Source: Tateyamaria sp. syn59
Lineage (GTDB): Bacteria > Pseudomonadota > Alphaproteobacteria > Rhodobacterales > Rhodobacteraceae
NCBI RefSeq assembly: GCF_007995245.1
Contig: NZ_VCBA01000004.1
Coordinates: 299,534-363,533, forward strand
Direction: 5' to 3'
DNA length: 64,000 nucleotides
Both the position numbers and the translations under genes were made by a program. Positions within the stretch are counted from its first letter, which is position 1. Every line of letters begins with the position of its first letter. The notes below the pieces were generated by a model, which did no database searches, was not told the DNA's origin, and was given only the letters and a program-made list of their open reading frames with translations. This document shows, in pieces, positions 18,395 through 28,244 of this stretch.

Positions 18395-19069
18395 TCAGGC
18401 CCCAAGAACCTGCCCAGATTGCGCCACAGCCTCCGCCCCTTTTGGCGTCAGGCCGTAAACGCCCGTTTCGACCTTTTCGAACCAGCCATAATGATCGTCA
18501 CGCATCATTCTGGTGGCGCGCGTGACCCCCGTTTCGCGGGCCACATCCGCACCTTTGCTGGCGCCCGCTTCATACAGGAACATCGCCAGTTTCAGCGCAT
18601 CTTGACGATAGGCGGTGATCAATCCGACGCGGGTCTGCCCACCATCATTTGGATCGCCCTGCCGGGACGCGAATTCCTTGAGCAGTGCGCCCTGCCGCTT
18701 GATGTTCTTGCGCGGTGCGTAGGGACCGGGGTCGCAATGCACCTGCACCAGACCATCGGACAGGCGAACCGTCATCAGCCCCAGCCCCAGACGCCGACAC
18801 AGGCGGGTCATGTCCTTGATGGCCTTCAGAAACCGTTTCCCCTTGCCCCGTTCGACGGCCATGTAGACATCATCACTGACTGACAGGCGCGCCACGCATT
18901 GATGCACCAACGCCAGCGAGAACCCCAGCTTCAACTCGACAATCACAGCCCCTTCGCCCCCGCGAACGGCAACAACATCCGCGGCACCCACTTCGGATTT
19001 CACAACATATCCCTGCCCTTCGAGAAAGGACTTGATGGGTCGGTACAGATCAGTTTCGCGGGTCGTCAC
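18395..19069 (-). CDS. DUF2161 family protein with PD-(D/E)XK nuclease-like domain
   Basis: This protein of about 224 aa has an N-terminal nuclease-like core: a conserved Asp in GEVGAADVVAV and a VIVELKLGF strand (E-x-K) make the PD-(D/E)XK pattern. A C-terminal winged-helix-like part (GADVARETGVTRATRMM) follows. I place the start at GTG 19069 because the conserved region begins TTRETDLYRPIKSFL there; ATG 19135 would add 22 unconserved residues. Neither has a clear Shine-Dalgarno. Its role is unknown; DNA or nucleotide cleavage is inferred only. Confidence 0.75.
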   Translation of the reverse strand: MTTRETDLYRPIKSFLEGQGYVVKSEVGAADVVAVRGGEGAVIVELKLGFSLALVHQCVARLSVSDDVYMAVERGKGKRFLKAIKDMTRLCRRLGLGLMTVRLSDGLVQVHCDPGPYAPRKNIKRQGALLKEFASRQGDPNDGGQTRVGLITAYRQDALKLAMFLYEAGASKGADVARETGVTRATRMMRDDHYGWFEKVETGVYGLTPKGAEAVAQSGQVLGA

Positions 19070-19303
19070 GTTTTGGGGTCCGGATTGGCCACTGCGAAAA
19101 AAACCTCGGATGCGACTTTTGGCAAGAGCCTGCATGCTTCGGCGACCTGATTGTCGGCATCAATTGCGATGGATCCATTGTGGGCACGTGACATATAGCA
19201 AAAACAAGCGCGACAATTGCACACTGCTGTGCCCCCCGTGACACCCATGCAGAGGTTGTTATAAGGGCGCCGAAATACTCCCTCCCCCAAAGGACGCATT
19301 CGC

Positions 19304-20224
19304 ATGAGCACGCTTGTATTTGGTCATAAATCTCCTGACACCGATTCCACCGGATCGCCCATCATCTGGGCCTGGTATCTGAACGAAATCAAAGGCGTCG
19401 AAGCCGAGCCCGTGCTGCTGGGTGAGCCCAACACCGAAGCGGCCTTTGTCCTGAAGAAATGGGATCTGACCAAGCCGCGCATCATCGACGGCGTGGATGC
19501 CGACCAGCCGGTCGTGATCGTGGACACCAACAACCCCGCTGAACTGCCCGACGCGATTAACGACGCGGACATCACCGCCATCATCGACCACCACAAGCTG
19601 GTGGGCGGGCTGGAAACCAAGGGCCCCATCGATATCCGGATCGAGCCGCTGGCCTGCACAGCCACCATCATGTGGAAGATGATCGGCAAAGACATGGCGC
19701 AGATGCCCACGGGCGTGAAAGGCGCGATGCTGTCCTGCATCCTGTCCGACACGCTGGAATTCCGCTCGCCCACCACAACGCAAGAAGACAAGGCGATTGC
19801 CCATGATCTGGCGAAGGATCTGGGCGTGGACCTGACCGCCTATGCCTCAGAGATGTTCGAGGCGAAGTCCGATGTCTCCGCCTTTTCAGATGCCGAACTG
19901 CTGCGCATGGACAGCAAGGAATACGCCGTCGATGGCACGCAGTTCCGCGTCTCCGTGCTGGAAACCACCGCGCCGAAGCTGGTGCTGGACCGCAAGGACA
20001 GCCTGATGGACTCCATGGTTGATGTGGCGAAAGAGGACGGCGCGGACGAGGTTCTGCTTTTCGTGGTCGACATCCTGAACGAAGAAGCGACCATGCTCAT
20101 CCCCAACGACCGGGTGAAGGGCGTGGCTGAAAAGAGCTTTGACGCCACCGTGTCTGGCGATACCGTGGTGCTGCCCGGCATCATGAGCCGGAAAAAGCAG
20201 ATCATCCCGAACCTCAAGGTGTGA
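19304..20224 (+). CDS. ppaC: Manganese-dependent inorganic pyrophosphatase (class II)
   Basis: This 306-aa cytosolic DHH-superfamily enzyme hydrolyses pyrophosphate. Metal ligands are visible in FGHKSPDTDS, VDTNNPAEL and the DHH motif IIDHHKL, with the C-terminal SRKKQIIP phosphate-binding segment. AAAGGACGC lies upstream of ATG 19304. It is followed by a strong terminator. Confidence 0.95.
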   Translation: MSTLVFGHKSPDTDSTGSPIIWAWYLNEIKGVEAEPVLLGEPNTEAAFVLKKWDLTKPRIIDGVDADQPVVIVDTNNPAELPDAINDADITAIIDHHKLVGGLETKGPIDIRIEPLACTATIMWKMIGKDMAQMPTGVKGAMLSCILSDTLEFRSPTTTQEDKAIAHDLAKDLGVDLTAYASEMFEAKSDVSAFSDAELLRMDSKEYAVDGTQFRVSVLETTAPKLVLDRKDSLMDSMVDVAKEDGADEVLLFVVDILNEEATMLIPNDRVKGVAEKSFDATVSGDTVVLPGIMSRKKQIIPNLKV

Positions 20225-20229
20225 TTGCA

Positions 20230-20252
20230 AAGGCGGAGGACACCTCCGCCTT
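20230..20252 (+). terminator. Terminator hairpin after ppaC
   Basis: AAGGCGGAGG (20230-20239) and CCTCCGCCTT (20243-20252) form a perfect 10-bp stem with a 3-nt loop, 6 bases past the stop codon. The T-tract is weak (ACAATTTG). Confidence 0.6.
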
Positions 20253-20288
20253 ACAATTTGAATCACGTGGCCTATGTTGCCGCGGGAC

Positions 20289-20309
20289 AGGCGGACCATG
20301 GGTCCGCCT
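20289..20309. repeat. Second palindrome between ppaC and the HAD gene
   Basis: AGGCGGACC (20289-20297) and GGTCCGCCT (20301-20309) form a perfect 9-bp stem around ATG. It shares the GGCGGA core with the hairpin 37 bases upstream. It lies 27 bases before the HAD gene start, so it could affect that gene's leader. Confidence 0.5.
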
Positions 20310-20335
20310 TACTCATTTGACGACGGAGCGCCGCC

Positions 20336-21208
20336 ATGGCCCAGATCATTTCCGCCCTTTCCGAAATCTCCGACCGCTATGACGCTTTGTTCGTGGACCT
20401 TTGGGGGTGCGTGCACAACGGGGTGAAGGCGCTGCCAGAGGCGGTTTCAGCATTGCAGGACTACCGGAAAAAGGGTGGCAAAGTCGTGCTGGTGACAAAC
20501 TCGCCCCGCCCGCGCGCAGGGGTTCAAAAGCAGCTGTTGCATTTCGGGGTGCCGGATGACGCGTGGGACACCATTGCCACTTCTGGCGACAGTGCGCGTG
20601 CCGCGATGTTCCGAGGGGTTGTGGGCAAAAAGGTCTACTTCATCGGACAGCCGGGGGAGGATAAGTTCTTTCACCCCATCGGCGTGATCAAGGACCCTGT
20701 TCAGATCGACATGGTACCGTTGCAGGAGGCTGAGGGCATCGTGTGCACCGGTCCGCGTGATCCCTTGGCCGACCCGGAGGTTATGCGGCCCGAGTTCCTG
20801 ATGGCCAAGCAACTGGGGCTGAAGCTGCTCTGTGCCAACCCCGACATCGTCGTGGACCGGGGCGAGGTCCGCGAGTGGTGTGCGGGCGCGCTGGCGAAGC
20901 TGTATACCGAGATGGGCGGTGAGAGCCTGTATTTTGGCAAGCCGCATCCGCCGATCTATGATCTCGCGCGGCGGAGGTTGGCGGAATTGGGACTGGACGT
21001 ACCCGACAGCGGCATTCTGGCGATTGGCGATGGGGTGCTGACGGACATTGCCGGAGCGATGGGAGAGGACATCGATTCCCTGTTCATTTCGGGCGGATTG
21101 GCCGCTGCGGAAACCAAAACGTCGCACCAACCGGACCCAGATGCACTAAGTGCTTACCTTGAAAAGGAAAACTCTGCGCCGACTTTCGCCATAGGGCATC
21201 TCCGCTGA
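20336..21208 (+). CDS. HAD-superfamily hydrolase, class IIA (TIGR01459 type)
   Basis: This 290-aa HAD phosphatase has motif I VDLWGCVHNG, motif II LVTNSPRP, the conserved Lys in FGKPHPPIY, and motif IV GDGVLTDIAGA. It belongs to the NagD-like subgroup that dephosphorylates small phosphometabolites; the exact substrate is unknown. It is oriented with the MaoC and ribF genes but separated from them by about 90 bases. Confidence 0.88.
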   Translation: MAQIISALSEISDRYDALFVDLWGCVHNGVKALPEAVSALQDYRKKGGKVVLVTNSPRPRAGVQKQLLHFGVPDDAWDTIATSGDSARAAMFRGVVGKKVYFIGQPGEDKFFHPIGVIKDPVQIDMVPLQEAEGIVCTGPRDPLADPEVMRPEFLMAKQLGLKLLCANPDIVVDRGEVREWCAGALAKLYTEMGGESLYFGKPHPPIYDLARRRLAELGLDVPDSGILAIGDGVLTDIAGAMGEDIDSLFISGGLAAAETKTSHQPDPDALSAYLEKENSAPTFAIGHLR

Positions 21209-21297
21209 CCTACTTTTGTCTTGCTTTTCTGCGCGCGCAAAGTAATTAGATTGCGCAGAGGCCGGGCAAGCGGTCATATAGTTACCGGAGCTGATCC

Positions 21298-21741
21298 ATG
21301 TTGGACAATCTGCCACGCGGCACGATCTGCATCGAAGACATCGAAATGGGCATGTCCCGTCACCTGCGCAAAGTAGTGACGGACGAAGATATCGAGATGT
21401 TCGCCCAGATCTCCACCGACAGGAACCCGGTGCACCTGGACGATGACTATGCGCAGGACACGATCTTCCAGGGCCGTATCGCGCATGGGATGCTGACGGC
21501 GGGTCTGATCTCTGCCGTGATTGGTGAGCAGCTGCCGGGGCACGGCACGGTCTATATGGGACAATCGTTAAAATTCCTTGCACCCGTGCGTCCGGGCGAC
21601 ATGGTTTGTGCCGAGGTGAAGGTGATCGACATCGATTTCGCCAAGCGCCGGGTGAAGCTGGATTGCCAGTGTACCGTGGACGGTAAGAAGGTGTTGATCG
21701 GGGAAGCGACTGTGCTGGCGCCGTCGCGGAAATTCGACTGA
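21298..21741 (+). CDS. MaoC-family (R)-specific enoyl-CoA hydratase/dehydratase
   Basis: This 147-aa hot-dog fold protein has the catalytic Asp-x4-His motif in STDRNPVHLDDD and the GRIAHGML and GTVYMGQSLKF segments of the PhaJ/MaoC family. It hydrates trans-2-enoyl-CoA to the (R)-3-hydroxyacyl-CoA, which could feed the polyhydroxyalkanoate precursors made by PhaAB in this window, though the genes are far apart. Confidence 0.88.
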   Translation: MLDNLPRGTICIEDIEMGMSRHLRKVVTDEDIEMFAQISTDRNPVHLDDDYAQDTIFQGRIAHGMLTAGLISAVIGEQLPGHGTVYMGQSLKFLAPVRPGDMVCAEVKVIDIDFAKRRVKLDCQCTVDGKKVLIGEATVLAPSRKFD

Positions 21742-21864
21742 CGACTTGCACTTCGTTCTGAACTTAGGGGCGCTGGCCTTTAGCCTGCAGCCCTACCCCG
21801 TGGCATCTGTGATCAGAAGAAACGGATGCTTGCCCTTGTTTGGTCGCTTGGCTAGGCAGGGGTC

Positions 21865-22797
21865 ATGAAGATTATACGGGATTATCAGTTTGTTGACGCG
21901 GCGGACCGTGGCGCAAGCGTGGCAATTGGCAATTTCGATGGCGTCCATGTCGGACACCGGTCGGTGATCGAGCTGGCAGAGTCCGCGGCGCCGGACGCGC
22001 CGGTGGGCGTGCTGACGTTCGAGCCGCATCCCCGTGAGTATTTCGCACCCGATGCACCCCCCTTTCGTCTGATGAGCCAAGCCGCACGCGCAAGCAGGCT
22101 GGAGAAAATGGGAATCCGCTATCTCTTTGAGTTGCCGTTTCATTCCGGGCTCGCCAGCCTGAGCCCCAAGGAATTTGCACGGGATGTGATTTGCGACGGT
22201 TTGGGGCTGAGCCATGTGGTTGTGGGCGCCGATTTCTGCTTTGGCCGGAAACGGGCCGGAACAGCCGCGCACCTTGTAAAGTTTGGCGAGGACATGGGAT
22301 TTGGGGTGACCATTGCGCCACTGCTTGAGCACGCGGAACACACGGTTTCATCGACCGCCATTCGTGACGCATTGTCAGACGGACGACCACAGGACGCGGC
22401 TGAAATGCTAGGCCATTGGCACCGCATAGAGGGCCCCGTGATCGGCGGAGAGCAGCGCGGGCGCACCCTTGGATACCCCACCGCAAATATGTCGATTGAC
22501 GGGCTGCATCCCCCCGCCTTTGGGGTTTACGCCGTTCTTTTCAATGTGTTGGAGGGGCCACATGCCGGGGCGTATCACGGCGTCGCATCCATGGGTGTGC
22601 GTCCGATGTTCGGGGTGAACACGCCAAACCTTGAGACGTATGTTTTTGACTTCTCAGGCGACTTGTACGGCGCCCCGGTTTCGGTCGCACTGGTAGCGCA
22701 TCTGCGGGGCGAGGAGAAATTCGACAGTCTCGAAGCGCTGATTGCGCAAATGGACAAAGACAGCGCACAGGCCCGCGACATCCTGGCTGCATTATGA
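21865..22797 (+). CDS. ribF: Bifunctional riboflavin kinase/FAD synthetase
   Basis: This 310-aa enzyme makes FMN and then FAD. The N-terminal adenylyltransferase half has AIGNFDGVHVGHR (HxGH nucleotidyltransferase motif) and a DAPVGVLTFEPHPREYF block. The C-terminal flavokinase half carries RTLGYPTANM, the PTAN motif. Its stop overlaps the start of the YcgN gene (ATGA). Confidence 0.96.
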   Translation: MKIIRDYQFVDAADRGASVAIGNFDGVHVGHRSVIELAESAAPDAPVGVLTFEPHPREYFAPDAPPFRLMSQAARASRLEKMGIRYLFELPFHSGLASLSPKEFARDVICDGLGLSHVVVGADFCFGRKRAGTAAHLVKFGEDMGFGVTIAPLLEHAEHTVSSTAIRDALSDGRPQDAAEMLGHWHRIEGPVIGGEQRGRTLGYPTANMSIDGLHPPAFGVYAVLFNVLEGPHAGAYHGVASMGVRPMFGVNTPNLETYVFDFSGDLYGAPVSVALVAHLRGEEKFDSLEALIAQMDKDSAQARDILAAL

Positions 22798-23264
22798 ATG
22801 ATCCGATTGACCGAAACGGTCTGGCACCCCGTTTCTGGGAAAAGAAACCAATCACGAAACTCTCCCGGAAAGAGTGGGAAGCGCTGTGTGACGGGTGCGG
22901 GAAATGCTGCTTGAATAAGTTGGAAGACGAGGACTCTGGTGAGGTTGCGCTGACTCGGGTGGCGTGTCGGCTGCTGGATGACGAGACATGCCGGTGCAGC
23001 CAATATGAGATCAGGCATCAGTTTGTGCCGGATTGCATCGTATTAAAGCCATCCAACATCGCGGATCATCTATACTGGATTCCACAGACCTGCGCCTATC
23101 GACTCGTCTACGAAGGCAAACCCCTGTTCGAATGGCACCCGCTGATCTCTGGCACAGCCGACACGGTGCACGCGGCAGGCGTGTCGATGCGGGGGCGGAC
23201 GGTGAGTGAATTTGATGTGGCAGACGACGATTGGGAAGACCACATTATTGATGAACCAACCTGA
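22794..23264 (+). CDS. YcgN/YkgJ-family cysteine-cluster protein
   Basis: This 156-aa protein carries conserved cysteines in CDGCGKCCLNKLED, a later CRLLDDETCRCSQY, and isolated cysteines at PDCIVL and PQTCAY, probably binding a zinc or iron-sulphur centre. The family (UPF0260) is of unknown function. The gene starts inside the ribF stop codon, so the pair is translationally coupled. Confidence 0.9.
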   Translation: MNDPIDRNGLAPRFWEKKPITKLSRKEWEALCDGCGKCCLNKLEDEDSGEVALTRVACRLLDDETCRCSQYEIRHQFVPDCIVLKPSNIADHLYWIPQTCAYRLVYEGKPLFEWHPLISGTADTVHAAGVSMRGRTVSEFDVADDDWEDHIIDEPT

Positions 23265-23273
23265 GCGAAGCTC

Positions 23274-23293
23274 GCCCAGTTAATCTGGGCTTT
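23274..23293 (+). terminator. Terminator hairpin after the ribF-ycgN pair
   Basis: GCCCAG (23274-23279) and CTGGGC (23285-23290) with a TTAAT loop are followed by TTTG, 10 bases past the stop. Confidence 0.55.
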
Positions 23294-23399
23294 GTGCGTG
23301 GAAACCTGGTGTGTTGTGCAACCGTTCGGTGGAAACGACCACGTTTGGGGCCAAAATGCACAACGTTCCGAGAGCTTACCAAGTTACCAACAAAGCCAC

Positions 23400-24224
23400 C
23401 TAATCCGCCGTGATATTCCGCCGTCCGTCGACGCGATCCATGAAGGCTACCCACGCGTGTGCCACTGTTTCCGGATGCGTGATGGGCCCCATATGCCCAA
23501 CCCCGTCCAATGTCTGCGACTGCACATTCGGCAGGCGGCGCGCGATGGCGCCGTTGACCTCGGCCGCCCAGTGTGCCGTGGCGCCCGCTATCAGGAGGGC
23601 GGGCATAGCGGCGCGGTCGAATTGGCCCGGAGCCAGCAAGCCGGGGCTGTCGTGCAGAACCATAGGCGTGCTGTGCCTGACGAACTGGATGCGGTCGATC
23701 ATGTATTGCCGGGTTGCAGCTGGGATGTCGGCCCAAGGCGGGCCGTCGCCCCAGGCGCGGTTGAAGGCGCGCGCGGCCTCTTCGTCGTCGCCTGCGGCGA
23801 GTGCTGCGTCGAAATCGGCAGTGTCGGCGGCGTAGCGGTCGGCAAAACCGGGATCGTCTGCGATGGCAGGCGCGAAAAAGACCGGTTCAAACATGGCGAC
23901 GCTGCGCACGCGTTCGGGGCTTTCAATGGCCAGCCGCAAGGCAACTGTCGCGCCAAAGCTATGGCCGATGATGTCGATGGGGTCCGGGCCGATGTCCTCC
24001 ATCACGGCGCGTGCCATGGCCGTGGCGGTGTCGTGCAGGATACCCTGCCCGTCCCAGTCGCCCGACTTGCCGTGATTGGGCAGGTCGAACGCGTGCAGCG
24101 TCAGCCGGTCGCCCAGCACGGTCCCCACACCGCGCCAAGCGCCGGAATGGGCGAGCGTGCAGTGGATGGCGAGCGCAGGCCGAAGACCGGACCCGAAGGT
24201 CCGGCTGTGGATGTGCGGGATCAC
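23400..24224 (-). CDS. Alpha/beta-fold hydrolase
   Basis: This 274-aa cytosolic hydrolase has the nucleophile elbow IIGHSFGAT and the catalytic histidine in DGVGHMGPITHPE; the acid is probably in ALLIAGATAHW or nearby. No signal peptide. It starts with GTG at 24224, overlapping the stop of the DsbA-like isomerase gene (GTGA), so both are expressed together. Substrate unknown; aromatic-compound breakdown is possible given its partner. Confidence 0.85.
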   Translation of the reverse strand: MIPHIHSRTFGSGLRPALAIHCTLAHSGAWRGVGTVLGDRLTLHAFDLPNHGKSGDWDGQGILHDTATAMARAVMEDIGPDPIDIIGHSFGATVALRLAIESPERVRSVAMFEPVFFAPAIADDPGFADRYAADTADFDAALAAGDDEEAARAFNRAWGDGPPWADIPAATRQYMIDRIQFVRHSTPMVLHDSPGLLAPGQFDRAAMPALLIAGATAHWAAEVNGAIARRLPNVQSQTLDGVGHMGPITHPETVAHAWVAFMDRVDGRRNITAD

Positions 24225-24820
24225 AGTTGGCCGGAGAGGTGCAGGTCGAGATCGTCGAGCTTGTCCTGCCCCCAGAAGCGCTGGTCGCCGTCCACGATGT
24301 AGAAGGGCGCGCCGAAGACGCCCTTGTCCACCGCTTCTTCGAGATTGGCGGCGTAGGTGTCAGCACCTGACAGCAGGCCACTGTCCGCGAGTGCAGGGTC
24401 GAACCCGGCTTCGGTCAGGCAGGATTTGATCACGTCGTCCTGGGCGATGTCCTTGTCCTCGGCCCAGACGGCGCGGAGGATGGCGTGGACCAGCGTGCCC
24501 AGATCACCGCCGCCTGCGTTCTGCGCAGCGATGATGGCATAAGAGGATGGGGCGGCGTTCGTAGGCCAGTGCGCGGGTTTCAGCTTGAACGGCAGATCGT
24601 GCTTTTTGGCCTGCCGGACGAGTTCCTGCGCCCGGTATTCGACGCGGTTGATGTGCCGGTCCTTTGGTGGGGTGCCGCCCGTGCGACCGAAAAGTGCAAT
24701 CACATCAAGCGGTTTGTAGGTGACCGAGCATCCGTATTTTTCGGCGAGCGCCTCGAACCGTTTCCCGGCAAGGTAGGTGTAGGGAGACAACGTTGCAAAA
24801 TAATAGTCGATGTGGGGCAT
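24221..24820 (-). CDS. 2-hydroxychromene-2-carboxylate isomerase-like protein (DsbA family)
   Basis: This 199-aa thioredoxin-fold protein related to HCCA isomerase and kappa-class GST begins MPHIDYYFATLSPYTYLAG; the active-site Ser in the SPYTY region replaces the Cys pair of oxidoreductases. The C-terminus has GVFGAPFYIVDGDQRFWGQDKL, the family signature. GAGGACGAAA before ATG 24820 fixes the start. It acts in a glutathione-dependent isomerisation in naphthalene catabolism in relatives; the actual substrate here is unknown. Confidence 0.87.
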   Translation of the reverse strand: MPHIDYYFATLSPYTYLAGKRFEALAEKYGCSVTYKPLDVIALFGRTGGTPPKDRHINRVEYRAQELVRQAKKHDLPFKLKPAHWPTNAAPSSYAIIAAQNAGGGDLGTLVHAILRAVWAEDKDIAQDDVIKSCLTEAGFDPALADSGLLSGADTYAANLEEAVDKGVFGAPFYIVDGDQRFWGQDKLDDLDLHLSGQL

Positions 24821-24924
24821 TTTCGTCCTCGGTCGCGGGTCTTGTGTTTCGCGGGACGGTACCCCCGTGCTAAGCGGAGTCAACATCACGAATCTGTCAC
24901 AATCGTGCTGCGCGGGGATACGAC

Positions 24925-25944
24925 ATGCCAACCATTCAAGAGCCCAAGCTGATCTCGGGCAATGCCAATCTGCCATTGGCAAATGCAATTGCGCGGCGCA
25001 TGTCGCTGCATCGCGGTGTGAACGTTGGGCTGGTGGATGCCCGCGTGGAACGCTTTAACGATGGCGAGATTTTCGTCGAAGTGTTCGAGAATGTCCGGGG
25101 CGAGGATATGTTTATCATCCAGCCGACGTCGAACCCCGCGAATGACAACCTGATGGAGCTCTTGATCATGTGTGATGCGCTGCGCCGGTCGAGTGCCGCC
25201 CGCATCACTGCCGTGATCCCGTATTTTGGTTATGCGCGGCAAGATCGGCGCAGCAAGGCGCGGACGCCGATTTCGTCGAAGCTGGTGGCCAACATGCTGG
25301 TCGGTGCGGGGATCGAGCGGGTGCTGACCATGGACCTGCATGCCGCACAGATCCAAGGATTCTTCGATATTCCGGTGGACAACCTTTATGCCTCACCCGT
25401 GTTTGCGCTGGATCTCAAGACGCAGTTTGCGGGCAGTATGGATGACGTGATGATCGTGTCGCCCGATGTTGGCGGTGTGGCCCGCGCCCGTGATCTGGCC
25501 AAGCGCATCAATGCGCCCCTGTCCATCGTGGACAAGCGGCGTGAGAAGGCCGGTGAAGTGGCCGAGATGACCGTTATTGGCGATGTGACCGGCAAGACCT
25601 GCGTCATTGTCGATGACATCTGTGACACCGCCGGGACGCTGTGCAAGGCGGCCGAGGTTTTGATGGAGAACGGGGCGAAGGAGGTTCACTCCTATATCAC
25701 CCATGGCGTTCTGTCGGGGCCTGCCGTGGACCGGGTGACAAAGTCGGTGATGAAGTCGCTGGTGATCACTGACAGCATTCAGCCGACCGAGGCGGTGAAG
25801 GCGGCGCCCAATATTCGGATTGTGCCGACTGCACCCGTGTTTGCGCAGGCGATCCTGAACATCTGGCATGGCACTTCGGTGTCATCGCTGTTCGAGGCGG
25901 AGACCTTGTCGCCCATCTATGACGGCATGTACGCGGCGGAGTGA
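24925..25944 (+). CDS. prs: Ribose-phosphate pyrophosphokinase (PRPP synthetase)
   Basis: This 339-aa enzyme makes PRPP from ribose 5-phosphate and ATP for nucleotide, His and Trp synthesis. Visible signatures are [10 protein letters not shown], the ATP loop YARQDRR, the [18 protein letters not shown] metal/PRPP signature, and the [10 protein letters not shown] phosphoribosyl loop. GGGGATACGAC lies before ATG 24925. Its stop overlaps a GTG start of the next gene. Confidence 0.97.
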   Translation: MPTIQEPKLISGNANLPLANAIARRMSLHRGVNVGLVDARVERFNDGEIFVEVFENVRGEDMFIIQPTSNPANDNLMELLIMCDALRRSSAARITAVIPYFGYARQDRRSKARTPISSKLVANMLVGAGIERVLTMDLHAAQIQGFFDIPVDNLYASPVFALDLKTQFAGSMDDVMIVSPDVGGVARARDLAKRINAPLSIVDKRREKAGEVAEMTVIGDVTGKTCVIVDDICDTAGTLCKAAEVLMENGAKEVHSYITHGVLSGPAVDRVTKSVMKSLVITDSIQPTEAVKAAPNIRIVPTAPVFAQAILNIWHGTSVSSLFEAETLSPIYDGMYAAE

Positions 25945-26492
25945 TCGGAGCGCCGCAGCTTTTCCATCTGTGCCCACCCGATTTGCGCGGGCCTGACTTG
26001 TTGCCCCTGTCTGCGCTGGAGACACGGCAACCGGGTCTTTATGCCCGCGCCATGCGCAAATATTGCAATCGCATGGCGGCCCCTTTGCGCCCGTTGCCGG
26101 AGCTGGGGTGCACGTGGTCGGATTGCGTTTTGCTGTCCCCCGTGCATCCGGAGGCCCTGCGGGCGGCCCGGATTGCGTGCGGGTTGAGCTGGCCGGAGGC
26201 CGGGCACCGGTTTCTGGTATTTGATGCGGCCAATTTTGATGCGCGGGCGGAGCGGATGTGCATTTGGCTCTACTCCGATACGCGGCCGCAGGATTTCGCA
26301 GCGGCGAAGACCGATGTGGTGCCCTATGCCTCGGATCGGCTGGAGGGGTTGGGGACCGTGTCAGACGCGGCCCGCAGCTACATGTCGGAGATGGCCCGTC
26401 TGGGCAAGGCGCCCCTGATGTATGTCGGTGTCCCGCATGTGCTGCATCGCGGGGCGATCCCGCTCGCGTGGTCGCGTACCGTAACGATCTGA
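25941..26492 (+). CDS. Protein of unknown function, 183 aa, coupled to prs
   Basis: This soluble protein has no signal peptide or membrane span. It starts with GTG at 25941 overlapping the prs stop (GTGA), arguing for a real gene. Sequence features are a Cys-Trp-rich core ([20 protein letters not shown]), a Trp-rich WLYSDTRP stretch and a C-terminal [14 protein letters not shown]. No family is recognised. The tight coupling to prs may reflect shared regulation only. Confidence 0.7.
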   Translation: MIGAPQLFHLCPPDLRGPDLLPLSALETRQPGLYARAMRKYCNRMAAPLRPLPELGCTWSDCVLLSPVHPEALRAARIACGLSWPEAGHRFLVFDAANFDARAERMCIWLYSDTRPQDFAAAKTDVVPYASDRLEGLGTVSDAARSYMSEMARLGKAPLMYVGVPHVLHRGAIPLAWSRTVTI

Positions 26493-26608
26493 CGGCTGCT
26501 TATGTTTGCGGCACTGCGCGGGGCCGCAGCGGTTGCGCGCGGCGCTCCGCTCTGGACAGCCCTGCCCCGTTGCCTGAATATCGCGGCAAAATGATGGGGA
26601 GATTTCAC

Positions 26609-27424
26609 ATGAAGACCATTCTGACCGCTGCCGTGCTGAGCGCCCTTGCCAGCGGTGCTTTTGCGGCGGGCCATTGTGCTGCCGGCAAGACCCTGACCGA
26701 CGGCACCCTGACCATCGCGACCGGCAACCCGGCCTACTACCCTTGGGTTTTGAACGACGCACCCGAGGCGGGTGAAGGGTTTGAGGCTGCGGTGGCCTAT
26801 GCCTTGGCCGAGGAGATGGGGTTTGCGGCGGATCAGGTGGCGTGGGTGCGCACGTCCTTTGATGAGGCGATCCAGCCCGGGGCCAAGAACTTCGATCTGA
26901 ACATGCAGCAATATTCGATCACCGAAGAGCGTGACAAGGTCGTGGACTTTTCGGCCCCCTACTACACCGCGCCGCAGGCGGTGCTGACGACGCAGGCCAT
27001 TGTCGATGGCGGGGCGACTGGCACGATGGAGAGCCTGAAGGGGCTGAAATGGGGTGTTGTCGCCTCGACCACCGCGCTGCCTGTGGTGATGGAGCAGATC
27101 GAGCCTGATGCGAGCCCGCTGGTCTATGACGACAACACCAACGTCACGGCCGCATTGCAGGCGGGGCAGATTGATGCGGCCCTGTTCGACTTGCCCACAG
27201 CGCTGTACCTGTCCGCGGTGGTGGTCGAAGGCGGTGCGATCCTTGGCCAGTTCGACCCGGCGGCGGCTGAGAACCCGGATCAGTTCGGGATGTTGATGCC
27301 TGAGGGGTCGGCACTGAAAGCCTGTGTGGACGAGGCGCTGGCGGCCATGACCGAGAGCGGCAAGCTGGCTGAGATCGAGGCGCAGTGGCTGCAGGAAGCC
27401 ACCGGGGTTCCGCTGATCCAGTGA
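26609..27424 (+). CDS. Amino-acid ABC transporter substrate-binding protein
   Basis: This 271-aa periplasmic PBP2-type receptor has a signal peptide (residues 1-20, ending GAFAAG). It shows the SBP_bac_3 pattern: TIATGNPAYYPWVLND, GFEAAVAYALAEEMG, FDLNMQQYSITEER, FSAPYY, and a C-terminal GKLAEIEAQWLQ. GGGGAGATTTCAC sets the start at ATG 26609; a much longer upstream frame is not credible. It leads a three-gene importer operon; ligand probably a polar amino acid, not determinable here. Confidence 0.92.
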   Translation: MKTILTAAVLSALASGAFAAGHCAAGKTLTDGTLTIATGNPAYYPWVLNDAPEAGEGFEAAVAYALAEEMGFAADQVAWVRTSFDEAIQPGAKNFDLNMQQYSITEERDKVVDFSAPYYTAPQAVLTTQAIVDGGATGTMESLKGLKWGVVASTTALPVVMEQIEPDASPLVYDDNTNVTAALQAGQIDAALFDLPTALYLSAVVVEGGAILGQFDPAAAENPDQFGMLMPEGSALKACVDEALAAMTESGKLAEIEAQWLQEATGVPLIQ

Positions 27425-27434
27425 CAGATCAACT

Positions 27435-28244
27435 ATGACACGGCGCGCCGCCTATGAGGCCCAGCAAAAACGCCGGGCAAACATGATTGCCGGGGTCAGC
27501 ACAATGATCGTGCTGGCCCTTGTCATTGTGCTGGTCCCGCTTGCGCCGGGGTGGGAGGCGGTGCGCGCCTCGTTCTTCAATGGTGAGGTGTTTGTCCGGG
27601 TCTTTCCGGACCTGTTGCGCGCCTTCATGCTGGATGTGGCGATCTTTGCATGGTCGGTGCCGATGATCTTTGCCCTGGGCCTTGCCATCGCGCTGGCGCG
27701 TGGCAATTCAAACCCGGCCCTGTTTCCCCTGCGCATCTTCGGCGCTGTCTATGTGGACCTGTTTCGGGGCATTCCTGTTGTCCTGCTGGTCTATCTGGTG
27801 GGCTTTGGCATTCCGGGTCTGGGCCTGCCACGTCCGTGGAACTCGCCCTATATCTGGGGCACCGTGGCGCTGGTGCTGACCTATTCGGCTTACGTGGCCG
27901 AGGTGCTGCGGTCGGGGATCGAGAGCATCCATGCAAGCCAGCGCAATGCCGCCATCTGTCTGGGCCTGAGCGAGCGGGACACGATGCGCTATGTGATCCT
28001 GCCCCAAGCCATCCGCCGCGTGGTGCCTGCGAATATGAATATGCTGGTGGCGTTGCAAAAGGACGTGGCGCTTTTGTCCTTTATCGGGCCGGTTGAGATC
28101 TTGCGGCAGGCGGGGATTTTCAAATCATTGCTGGCGAATTTCACGCCTTATGTGGCGGCGGCGGTCATCTTTCTGTGTGTGACAGTGCCCGCGACCCGCT
28201 ATGCCGATTACCTGCTGAACAGGGACCGTGATGCCAGATCCTAG
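27435..28244 (+). CDS. Amino-acid ABC transporter permease
   Basis: This 269-aa inner-membrane protein has about five or six spans and the EAA loop in [19 protein letters not shown], where the ATPase docks. It contains the HisM/GlnP-type [14 protein letters not shown] segment. Only one permease is encoded, so it probably acts as a homodimer. It overlaps the ATPase gene by 14 bases. Confidence 0.92.
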   Translation: MTRRAAYEAQQKRRANMIAGVSTMIVLALVIVLVPLAPGWEAVRASFFNGEVFVRVFPDLLRAFMLDVAIFAWSVPMIFALGLAIALARGNSNPALFPLRIFGAVYVDLFRGIPVVLLVYLVGFGIPGLGLPRPWNSPYIWGTVALVLTYSAYVAEVLRSGIESIHASQRNAAICLGLSERDTMRYVILPQAIRRVVPANMNMLVALQKDVALLSFIGPVEILRQAGIFKSLLANFTPYVAAAVIFLCVTVPATRYADYLLNRDRDARS

